Source of the DNA: Capsulimonadaceae bacterium
Lineage (GTDB): Bacteria; Armatimonadota; Armatimonadia; Armatimonadales; Capsulimonadaceae
Assembly: GCA_031292625.1 (NCBI GenBank)
Contig: JARLGU010000053.1
Span: 62,001-126,000, forward strand
Reading direction: 5' to 3'
Length of the DNA stretch: 64,000 nucleotides
The translations under genes were made by a program, and so were the position numbers. Shown piece after piece: positions 25,737 through 37,700 of the stretch (the stretch's first letter is position 1; each line of letters opens with the position of its first letter). The notes under the pieces were generated by a model. It made no database searches. It saw only the letters and a program-made list of their open reading frames with translations, and had not been told where the DNA came from.

Positions 25737-28700
25737 CTACGGGCTTTTCACCAATAGCTTGCAATACGTGTAAGCATAGACCCAGTAGCCGACCCAAGGA
25801 GCGAGCGTTCCTGACGTCATGTCCACCGTCGTATAGTCCGGAGAACTTCCAGGGAACGTATAGAACGTCGGCGACACCAGATTGGATGTGCCAATTGCGT
25901 CTGACCACGTGTGGATCGTTCCGTACAGATCGCTTACCGTGAAGCCGCTGCTTGCGGTTACGCTCTTGTCCCACGGACTGCCGATCATGTTCCAGCCTTC
26001 GTAGAGCGTAATCTGCGCCGGAGACGTCTCGCTTGAGATCTTGGTATAGGTCCCCAGCAAGGCGATCGAAGCAGCCGAGTAGCTCGTAAGCGAGTTCAGA
26101 TTTTGCAGCCGGATCCAGAACGCCTCCCCACGCGTCAGGGTTGTCGGGAAGACCCATGACTGAGAGTAGCCATCCCACCAAGCGATCTTCTGTCCAGACA
26201 CTAAATTGGCGCCGAAGCGATCGGACAGGCTCAAACCGTCCGTAAAGTCGTACGGCTCGGACAGCATCTGCATCGTGTACGGGTTAGAACTCGAAGCCGG
26301 GTAATTGGGATTTGCCACGGTCGCGAAATTATAGACCGGCGTCAATGTGGCATCCTGCCGGGTAGCGCCCGTGACGGTCAGGCCAGTCGATGCCGTCAGC
26401 GGCGAGTTGCCGACGTAGTACGGATCCGTTACGGTCACCGTATACGCGGCTGGCGCGGTTCCGTTCTGGGAGCCCGTCAACGGCACGGTGATCGAGTAGT
26501 TGCTCGCGGAGCCGTCCGGGCCGGTCGTCGCTGCGGTCGTCGTCGTCGAATACGTAATCGCATTCCCCAGGTCGTCGGTCGACGCCAAGGTCACCGTCGC
26601 CGCCTGCGTCGCCGGTACCGCGTGGCTCGCGCTATACAAGGTAGTCGGGCACGAGACCAGCCCAAAGACCGTCGCCGTCGTCGCCGCCGATAGCTTCAGC
26701 GTCACCGGCAACGGATTCGGCGTCGTAGTGCTCGTGTTTGCAACCCCATTGGTTGAGCCAATGTCCGTTAACGTCACCGACTTCGACGCTGCGGCATAAG
26801 GCGTAAGCGGCGTCGCGGTCAACGTAAACAGTGTATTCTTAGGCAATCGGCTTGCGGTGGTCGCTCCGCTGTAGAAGCTGACAACCCCGGTCGATCCCGT
26901 CGTAACCGTGCGCGTCGTTACTGATGTCGACGTGCTCGAGAGCACGAGCTTCACGCCGCTGATTGGCGTGCCGGATGTCGATTCGACGGTCACCACCATG
27001 CCCAGTTCGACCAGCGACACGGCGTGCGTGATCGGGGTCGACAACGTCGTATAGGTGAACGTCGATGTATCGGTCAGGTACCCAGTGTCGCCCACCGTGA
27101 CCGTGTACGTCCCGGATACGACCGGAACGGTCGCGACGTAGGAACCGGCAGTTGTGCTAGGCGTCGCCTGGATGTCGCTCGTGCCTCCGAACGTCGCCCC
27201 TGGAGGAGTAATCGTAACCGTCGCATCGCTGAGCGCCGTGCTGCCGTCCTTTACCGTCACCGTGACGGTCTGACTGGCCGGCGTGAGCGTAATCGGGTTC
27301 GGTGTCGGATAGTTGATATTCTGCCCCACGGTCGTCGTCGAACCGGTCGGCGTGTACGTGTTCGGCGCCTCGTTCGTCGATGTTGGGCTCGACACCGTCG
27401 TAACGCTCGCGGTCGCGGAGGTGTAGTTCGTCGCGGTGACCGTCAGGGCGTCGCTGTTTGCCGCGCTGTAAGTTACGCTGGCAGCTATGCGGCCGCCCGC
27501 GGGCAGCGACTTCAGCACGAACGATCCGCTCGAGTCCGTCGTAGCCGTCAGCGCCGTCGGCGACGCGGCTGTGAGCAGGCTTACCGTCGCCCCGCTGACC
27601 GCCTGACCGGCAAGCGGCGAGGTCGACGCGTTGGTCACCGTGCCAATGATCTCGGACGGAATCAAGGTGACCGTTTTGCTGTACGGCGTCCCAACCGTCG
27701 CGAACATATTCGGAATGGTTTCCGTGTCCGTCAGGTAGCCAGCCGTATTGTCCACGAGGATGGTATACGTTCCAGCCAACACGGGAACGCTCGCCACGTA
27801 GACGCCGGACGTAAGGGCCGCCTTGTGTCCCGCGCCATTCGGATCCGTTACGGTAACGGTCGTGGTTGAATCCGTCAAAACCGTAGAGCCGTCCACGACG
27901 GTCACGTTAACGTTCTGGTTGCCCGGACTGATGGCGATCGTAGGGGGCGCGGTATAGTTGATATTCTCGGGTCCTGTGCCGTCCGTATTAGCCGTACCCG
28001 AATTAGATGTGGGCGCCGGGCGGATTGTTGCGCTCGCCGTCGTGTTCGTCGCGTACCCCGAAGCCGTAATCGTCACGGTGTACGTCGCGCCGGCGAGAAT
28101 GCGTCCCCCCGCCGGGGCCGAGCTTAGGACGAAAATGCCGCTGGCATCGGTCGTTCCTGTCAACGTGCCCGTCGTCGTCGTCACCGTCGCGGTCGCTCCG
28201 CTGATGGGGCCCGAGACGAGCGACGTTGCGCTATTCGTTACGGTGCCCTCGATCTCGGATTCCACCAGACTGACTGTCCCGGTGTACGAGGATGTAGTAA
28301 GCGAAAACGTGCTGCTGTCGGTAAGATAACCGGCATCGGCAACTGTCACCGTGTACGTTCCGCTGACGCCTGGGATATTGGCCACATAAGCGCCGACGCT
28401 TGAGCTGTATTTGGCGACGATGTCATTCGCGCCTCCAACCGTATCGTTCGGCGGCGTGACCGTGACCGTCGCATCCGTCAGCGCGGTCGAGCCGTCCTTG
28501 ACGACGAACGTCACCGTTGACGAGACGCTCAGGGTAATCGGGTAGCTGGCGGTCGTACTCGTCGACGTATCGGTGTAGGTGCTTCCATCCGAGTTGATCG
28601 TCACCGTTCGCGTCGCCGACGTATGATAGCTCGGCGTCGTGGCAACCGTGTACGTCAAGTTCGTGTACGGCGAGCCCGTGTAGGTGCTCGGAACGACATA

Positions 28701-31700
28701 GGTAAATGTCGCGATCCCCGATGAGTTTGTCGTCGCCGACAGTGCGGATGGCGTCGTCAGATCCGATGCCGACGTCGTCGCGGTGCTGGATGGCGTCAAC
28801 GTCACCGTCGCTCCGCTGATTCCGTCCGATGTCGCGCTGTCGACCACCTGGGCCGTCACAGTGGCCGTCGATGTCAGCGTAACGCCAATCGTCGGCGTCG
28901 TCGACGTGATCGCCGGCAAGGCGGGAGTCGTCGAAGACGTAATATAGTACGGCGCGTAGCTCGGAACGTCGATCACTTCCAACGCATAGGAGTACGAACT
29001 AGCAGCCCCCAGGTAGGGCACGTTCGTCAACGTCGCGTAGCCGTTGTAGCCGCCGGCTCCGCTCACCGCCGAGTATGTCACGCCGTCAACCTTCCCGCTG
29101 CTATTCAATTCCCAGAGGGTGACGACAGCGCCGTTAACCGGCGCTCCGGACGAGTTTGTCACTTTGACCTGTGCCGAATAGAGCGGCGACAAAAGTATCG
29201 TCGCGTTTGCCGAAGTCGTCACGCTTATCGGGCTCGAAGAGCCTGACTTATAGCCGGTCGCGCTGGCATACAACGAATACGAGCTACCCACGGGAACGTT
29301 CGAGATCGTCGCGATGCCTGAAGCATTCGTGAGGACAGAGCCAGTCGATGGGTACGTTGTTCCGTCAGCGCCGGAAAGGAAGACGCTCGCACCGGAAATG
29401 GTCGCGCCAGAGTCCAGGTTCTTAACCGTAATCGTTACCGTCCCGACCTGGGTCAGACCAATCGAGAAGCTGTAATTGCCGGCCGACGCCGCAATGGACT
29501 TCGACGAAAGCGTTACCGAGCCGTAGCCAGCCAGGGATGCCGTAATGTTGTAAGTGGCGCCGAACGGCACTCCTGTAACAGTCGCGTAACCGGGGTAGCC
29601 CGTCGTTGCGGTCGTGCCGGTGTAGTTCGTCCCCCCAGCGGTCGGAGCGATGGTAATGGTTGCGCCTGGCAAGGCCGCGTTGGTCGACGCGTTGTAGACG
29701 TACACGCTAACATACGGCGTCAACGTATAGTTGAGCGTAACCGACGTCGTTCCCGTGGGAAGCGTCGGCAAGGTGTAGGCAACTGGCGTAAACCCGACGT
29801 AGCCCATTCCGTTGGAGCTAATGGAAACCGTGTACGCGGTGGCCATCGTGACGCCGGTCAAGGTAACTTGCCCGCTTGTGGTTTCGCCGCTGTACGATAT
29901 GCCGGTGGCGGCTGTCAGGGTCACGATCGCGCCCGTGATCCCGGATCCCGTCGCCGAGTCCGTCACGTTAACGACGACGGAGGCGGTGCTCACGGGATTC
30001 GTCATGGCCACGGTGTGGTTCGGAAGCGCCTGACTGATCGTCACGCCGGTCACCGGGTAAGTCGTCGACGGATCCTCGGAATAGCCGGGAAGGCTAACGC
30101 CGATATTGTACTTACCGGAGGCCACGTTGCTGAAGTCGTACTTGCCGTTGACCGTATCGGCGGTTCCCGTGTAGAAGTTCGTCCCCAGCCCATCGCTCTC
30201 GGTGAGCGTAACCGTCGCGCCGGTTAGCGCATTCGGCGGGAACGCCAGCTGCTTCTCATCGTACAGACTGATCACGGCGGAAGGAACCAACTCTTGCATG
30301 TAAATTGAGATCGGGAAGGCCGTGCTCGAGTTCACATACTGCGTCACGGTCGCCGGCGTCTGGTAACCGATCGTAAGCGCGTTCGTTACATTGACGGTGT
30401 ACGTGTCATCGGACGGAATAAGCGGCGTACTCGAAGTGCCGAAGTCATACAATCCGGTCACCGTAGAATCGGGAGTCCCCGTGTAGACGGTTCCGTCGCT
30501 TCCCGTCATCGTCACGTTGCCGCCGGCGATACCGGCATAGTTGTTGTTCGCGTCAAGCAGTTGCACCGTCGCGACGAGAAGCGGCTGCAACGCAATGAAC
30601 AGAGTGCTCGTGCTCGTGCTGATCGTGACGGTGGCCGTGTAGGTCTTGTAGTTCGCCAGTGACACGGTCAGCGTATAGGTGCCCACCTCCACGCTAGAGA
30701 GGGCAAGCACGCCTGACGACGTGTTGCCGCTGTAGGTCGCGGGGGCTCCCGTGCCGCCGAGCGAAATAACGGCGTTAGACAGGAGAGCCGCCGTGTCCTT
30801 ATTGGACACGTTGAACGTAACCGGAGTCGTCACCCCGACGCGCATCGCGAAGTTAAGCGTCTCGGCGCCGGTAATAGAAACGGCGCTGACGGTATCCGCC
30901 GGATCCATCGTGTAGCCGGTCGCCGTGATTGCAATATTGTACGTCCCGGCGGGCAGGTTCGCGAAGGTCGCGTAGCCCAGGCTAGTCGTGCTCGTTGTCT
31001 GCATAAACGTTGCGCTGCCGTCTGTCGCAGTCAGCGTGACAACGGCCGCTCCGACGCCGGTCGAGTTGGACTCGTCAAAGACGTACGCCTTAAACGTAAA
31101 TGTAGGTGCAAGCTTTACGGTAATCTGACCGTTTGTCGAGATCACCTGAGTCGCCGGCGTGGAAGTGGCGTTCGACGTAAAGCTAGCATAGTTTGTCGCC
31201 GACGCCGTAATCTGGAACGTGTCGCCCTTCGGTACGCTGGCGATACTGGCGATGCCCGTCGCTGCGGTTGTCGCGCCGCCCGACGGATACGTGACGGCGG
31301 GCGTAACGGACGTATCGATCAAGGAGACGGTCGCTCCCGCGATCGGGTTAGACGAAACGCTATCCTCGACAAGAATGGGAACCGTCAAGATTGGAACAAG
31401 GGCAATCGGCAGCGGAAGCGCCAGTTCCGTTCCGGAAGCGGCTGTACCCAGATAGTAATTGCTTCCATTGCCGGCAAGCGTAATGGCGTACGGACTTGGC
31501 TGAGTGGTGTTTACCAGCTGCGCATACGCAGCGAGGCCGGTCGCGGTGACGTTAAAGCTTCCCGTCAAGGGAGCTCCGCTGATCGTCGCATAGCCGGTTG
31601 CGTCAGTCGTGCCGGTGTACGTGGTCGTGGTGGCCTTTCCGCTGCTATCGAGGAGCGTTAAGGTTACCGCCGCGTTTGCGAGGCCGGTATTGTTAGTGCT

Positions 31701-34700
31701 ATTGTAGACGAACACAGTCAGCGGGCGGTGCACCTTGATGACAAGCGGGCTGGTCGTTGTCGACGCAATCGTGAAGTTGTTAAGGTTAACCGATGAATCG
31801 ACGACCAAATTAAAGGTCGACGTCAGGTTCGGCAGCGTAATGTTGTACGTTCCGGGCACGACAGCGATCGTGCCGCTGAAGTCCGCGGGATATGGCGTCG
31901 ATCCAGTAGTCGTCGCCGTGTATGGCCCAACCAAGGTCGTTTGCGTATTGGTCAAAGTAACCGTTACGCCTGTCTTAAATGTGCCGTCGTCCTCGTCCTC
32001 GATTTCCACCTGGAAGTCAGAGAGCGGCGCTTGCCACATTGTGATCGGGATCGGCATCGTCGAGAACGTCGCAGCGGCAAGATCCGCGGCGGTCGGGGCG
32101 GGAGTGTTAGCGAAGAAGCAATAGCCGCTTGGGCTGATCGCCACATAAGTGGGCGTGTTCAGAGTGCTCGAATGGTATCCAACATAGGTCGTGTTGTTGA
32201 TGGTTACCGTGTTGTAATTCGCAGCGGACGAGTTGCTCGTTGGAATGTCGACCTGGTAGGTTCCCGGGACAACGCCGGACATCGTCGCCACGCCGGTCAC
32301 ATCCGTCGCGGCCGAGTACGTGTTCGGGTTGGTATTCGCGCCGTCGCTCTCCGTCAAAATGACGTTGGCTCCGCTGATCGCATTCCCGTAGGTATCCGTC
32401 ACTTTGACCGTCGCCGTGACGGTCGGCTCGTCGATGCTAAAGGTGAGCGACCGGCTGTCGCCGCCGTGCAGCTCAACGTCCAGATCGGTTTGGTGATTGT
32501 AAGTATTCAGCGTACCAATTTTCGCGGTTGCCGTGATGTCCCACGATCCAGTGGGAAGACCGTCGATCTCGAAGTTGCCGGAGCTGTCCGAAGTCCCTGT
32601 AAAGGACATCTTGGTCGACGACAGGCCGGAAGGCCCGGTCACGCCGCCCGACATTTTGGCCGAGACGGTTGCGCCTTGGATCGGTTGGCTACCGGTGTTG
32701 TTGACGAGAACGGTTCCCGTGATCTTGCCCGTCCTCAGGAAGCACACAAGATTGTGCAGCAAGTTGGTTCGCTGGTTATTGGAGTAAAACGAGTACGCAT
32801 GCGCTCCCGTCCCCAGGAGGCTAACGTTCTGCGATATCGTCTCGAAGCCAAACGAGCCGTAGACCGTGATATATGCCGACGACGGATCCGTGCCGGTGCC
32901 AAGATAGCCGGCCAGCGGGTCGCCCGTGAAGATGACCCCATTGTTGACCGATCCATTGTCGCCTTGAAGCTCTTGGTGCGAATTGGTTGTCGACACCAGA
33001 GAAAATTGATCGATCAGGTTGTTGGTGTTGCTCGTGGCTCTCAGGTAGGTATTGGGGCTGCCGTCCGAAAAGTCCGTAAACGCGCCTTCATAGTCGGCGT
33101 TATAATTGTTCGAAACGTAGGTGCCAATGGCTGACGGCGCTGTGTATGTGTAGGTCACCGTCCCACCGACGTTGCCGTTCGACACATAGAAGCCGCTGTG
33201 TTTATAGTTCGGCCAGGCGTCGTTGCTCAGATAGTCGAACGCATTGGCGCTCATCTTCGCCTGATAGTCGAGAGTTGCCGCATTTGGGCTGACATCGGAC
33301 GTGTAGGAGGCTCCGAGATATGTATTGTAAAGCGTATCCGAAGCCGTTGTAGAGCCGCCGGTCAGCGCGTAGCCGACGTCCTGTCCGGTCACCATGAGGC
33401 GACCGCCTTCCGCGAGGAAGTTCAATAGGCTCGTCTGCGTGCTCGAATCCGACAGCCCGCCGTTCTCGACATACTGGTCGCCGGTAAACGGAGACAGCCA
33501 GAGAACGCACTTGTCGGCAACAACAACATTGTTGTAGTTCTGGTCCGGATTGTTCGCATCGCCTGGAACCGGCGGCTGCTGTTGGACGCGCGGCGCATAG
33601 GCATTGAGGACCGCATCCGTAATTGGTCCACGAGACAAGACGCGCCAAATGTCGTACTTCTGAGAAGGAGCGAGCGGCGACGAGTTCTGATCGATTTCCT
33701 CGTAGTTCGAGTTGGTGTATAAGGCCGGATTCGCGTTCCTCGTTACATATTGAACACTCGTCTGATGTGATCCGCTCGGCGATTGCGGATAGTCGACATA
33801 GGAGTTGACTCCTAAGCCGTTTGCGTAGCCTGGGCCGTAAATATTGTTGGCCGCAGCCGCAGCCGGATTAGCCACTGTCGCGAAGCCGTCGTTTGACGTA
33901 TCGACGATCGGAGTAACGAACGGCGGCTTGCCGGTCCCGAGCGCGTAGTTGATCGCCCAATCCGGCAGGCACGCCGGCGGCCTCAAGGTAATTTTGTTGC
34001 CTACCTCGTCGGTATATCCATTCGGGGAGAGACCGTTGCTGTTATAAAGGGTCTTATTCGTGTACGTTGCGTCGTTAAAGGACGTGTCGATGTCCGTAAT
34101 GTACGATTCAGCGCCATAGACAAGCTGCGGAATATTTCTGGTATTGTTCGCTCCGAAGGTTCCGCCAAAGAACTTCTGGGGCAGTGCGTGATCGTTGACG
34201 ACGAGTATTCCGTTAACCTGACTAAAGGCCTGCGTAGTAAAGCCGTCGACGTTGTCGTAGATCCTCCAGTTGTACAACCGGTTTGTGGAGGACAACGTCG
34301 CGTTGGCGGCGTCTTCGACATTATAGGGCGCCGGATAATACGAGTTGTCGAAAGCAATCAAATCCAAATAGAAGTCACTGCCCGTTGACGGAGTTGTCAG
34401 CGTCGTCATAAACTTGACTCCGCCGCCCGCGCTCTGCTTTTCGTAGAGCGTCGCGCCGCTCTGGAACAAGCCTCCGCCAGACGTACCGGTATTCACGACG
34501 GTAGCCGGAATTACCCCGGTAGACGTCGTGGAATTGTAAGCAGTGGAGGCGTCAAAGGACGAGCTGATCTGCAGTTCGACAAATTCGTTTGTCCCGCCGG
34601 AGCCATTGTCCTTCAGGACAACAATGTCGCCCGGCTCAAAGCCGGTAATGCCCGAGACCGTAAGCGAAATGCTCGAACCGGCAAGCCCAGGAGTACAGGT

Positions 34701-37700
34701 GGTGGTCGTCGTAGTTTGAAGCGGCCACATCGGGATCCAATACGCCTGGCTCTTCACATTGAAGTTCGGCTCGTTGCCGTCGTAGCCGCCCCAGTTTGTA
34801 TTGTCGCTCTTTCCCGGAGCCCATCGAGGCGTGACATAGTTATACGGGCTGGACGAATCGAAGGCATATGTTGTTCCCTCGGAACCGGTTCCCGCCAGGT
34901 CCACGGTACCGGCAGTGTCGAAACTCGATGTCGTCGGACCGCCGAGGATATAACCTCTCGTGGTATTGGCTGGCGGCCGCATGGCCGTGCGGGAGACTTC
35001 GGCGACGCCGTCCGTAACTGTCGCGTTGTATATGTTGAGAGCCTGGCAGTCGATTTCGTTGCCGGTAAAATCGAAGACGCGCTGGTAGTTGCGGGTAATC
35101 GTCGCCGTTGGGACGGTCGCCGCGGTTCCGCCCGCAGCCGGGTTGCTATTGGCATAGAAGCCAAGCCCATTGATAAAAGCGGGGATCACCGTGCCGCTCG
35201 GAATTGGGTCGTAGAGGGTAATCGTCGCAGTGGGAGTCGTCCCCGTGTCCGTCGTATAGTCGACGCTGACGACCAGCGTGGTAAACGATCCGCCGCCCTG
35301 GGTAATCGTGATCGTGTCGCCCGGCCTGAATGCGCCATAGCCATCGCCCGCGACCGGCAACGTCGTGGAGCCGGTTGCAACGGTGCCCTGAGTCACTCTG
35401 TCGTTTCCGAGGTATTCCGTGTTGGCGTTAGGCTGAGTCACGTAGGCGTTGGCAAGCATGATCGGCTCAGCGGCATTGACGCCCGCGCCATCGTAGAGCG
35501 GGCCGCTGTATCCGGTGCCATTTCCGCCCAAGTAACCGTTTGCCGGGGAAAGGAGGGTCGCCTCGTCGTCTTCGCCAATGGTCGCTCGCTGGTTCGTTCC
35601 GCCAGCGAGCGACGCTTGCGTGTGCGAAAAGACCTTGTGCTCAAGGCCAGCCGCATCCTGATACTTGCTGTCCGGGTCCTTCATCTGAAGGTAGACCGCA
35701 CGAACGCCGCTTTGACGATCGCTTAGCCTCGCTACGATCGAGACCTGCCCGCCAGCGCCGATATACTTTGTGGCGACGCCTTGCTTCGTCGTGTCTTCGA
35801 TCCGGAAGATCTCGGCCGTTGTATCGCTGAAACGCAATAAGGAAGGCGGCGACACATCCGCAATTTGGGATGTGGCAACTTCATGGTTAAGCGATCCCAA
35901 CGTCGAAGAACCGCTCGCGTATGTGGCGCCGGCGATGAGATCGTACGGCAAGGAGTCTGAGCTCGCAAGCGCATTCGCGCTCGTCGGCTCGCTATCGGAC
36001 TCGTTGTCGGTCCAACTGCCCGAGATTGCGGTAAACGATGCGGATGCCGATCCGGTCATGAACTCGATCGGGTTGGTATCTCCGAGGCTTGCCCCGTTGA
36101 GGATTGTATCGTCAGATACGAACCGCGCCGTCGAATAGGCCACCATGGGATAGGTTTGCATGGTGGAAACGGACGGCTGGATGCAGTCATATTGATAATG
36201 GCTGGATGGAGGGATCGTCCCCGCGGTAGCCGGATCGTTCGCATCCGAAGGCTGGCTGGTATCCACCTGCGTCGCGCCGTTTACACCGTAAAACGCCGAT
36301 GTCAGGGATACAGTGCGGTTGGCGCCAGTGAGGCTCCCCGTAAGTGTCATTGATCCGACAACCGTATAGAGACTATTCGGAAAAGTAATCGTGTACGGTC
36401 CGCCAGCGTTGCCGGTAACTGCAACATTCCCCGTCCCAATTGTAGAGAGAGCGGCCAGAGCAGTTTGCACGGTCGCAGCAGTTGCGTTATACGCAATCGC
36501 GCCCGTGGTCTGTCCGCCGAATGTAAGAGTATAAGTCCCCCCCGTCACATTGGTCAGAGTAATCAGCTTGACCCAGCCCCCGGAGTCGCTCGTGTAATTT
36601 TCGGACGCCTGAGAATTATTCTGGCCCTCGCAGTCCAGGATCGCCGCGGTTGCCGGGGACGATGCGCAATTGCTGGGCAGCGCCGCAGTGACCGTCAGCC
36701 CCGGACTGGTTTCATCGGCGCGCAAGTAGGAGATGCCGAAAGGACTGCCCGAAGATGCCTGCCTGGCAAAAAATAGATACTGCCGGTTGGCGGAGACGTT
36801 TAGAGTCGAATTGGCGGATGTCAGCGACCACGCCGGCGTAATATTGGAATAGGAGTTCGCGGCGGATGTAAGCTGCGAGATGAGCGTGCCAGTTTGATTG
36901 GTGACGTAAACCTGACGCGCTCCCGTCGTTGCCGCGGCGTTGGTCGATAACTTACTATTTGCATAGCTCCATGCACTAGCGCCAGGGGTCACGTTGGAAT
37001 CGAAGGCAATGAGATCGCCCTTGGGAGACAATACGGGATCGTACTCGCTCGTTCCATTCGTCCCAGCGCCGCCGGCATCATAGGTAATCTGAGTAACCAC
37101 CCCTCCGCTCAGGTTTCCGTAGTAAAGATGATAGGGACCGTTTGCGCTCGTCGCGCCGGCGAAGACGACGATGGAAGTCGACGCGACGGCGTGCTGGACA
37201 TAGAAATCCGAGTTCGGCTCGACCGAGCCTGAGCTCGAAGATGTCGCGATCGTCGTAATCGTTGAGTACTTGCCGGCAGGGATGACCGGATAGCCGGCAC
37301 TCGTGCTCAAGTAGGCATTTACGATATGCGAATAGGCGGTTGCGCCGCTCGCCGCGCCGGTCTTCTGGTCGCAATAGACGATCTCGGTCGAGCTAGTTCC
37401 AACAAAGGCCGGCCACCGCTGGCTTGTGCCGATCCCAGGCTCGCCTGACAAGCCGGTAACTTGCACAAGCGTACTACTGTCGCCGCTGGCGTAGCCCGAA
37501 GCCGAAATTGCGAACAGGTGATAAAGGCTGGTCGGCGTTGAGATCGAGACGCTCGTGCGGTTCGACGCGAAGATAATGAACTGCTCGTTCGGCGACCAAA
37601 CCGGATCGATGTTTGTCGGAAGCGGAGCGTAATAGCTTGAGTAGTCGGAAGAGGCCGACGTAAGCGTCGTAAAGTAACTGGCCAACGATGCCGAGGTCCA

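Noticed and set aside
26340-32735. Possible DNA tandem repeat or assembly artefact in the giant gene
   Set aside because: Modules are diverged at nucleotide and protein level and the frame stays open throughout, so collapsed or duplicated reads are not indicated.
31941-33134. 397-codon open frame on the plus strand
   Set aside because: Antisense to the larger giant gene, basic low-information protein, no ribosome binding site; same explanation.
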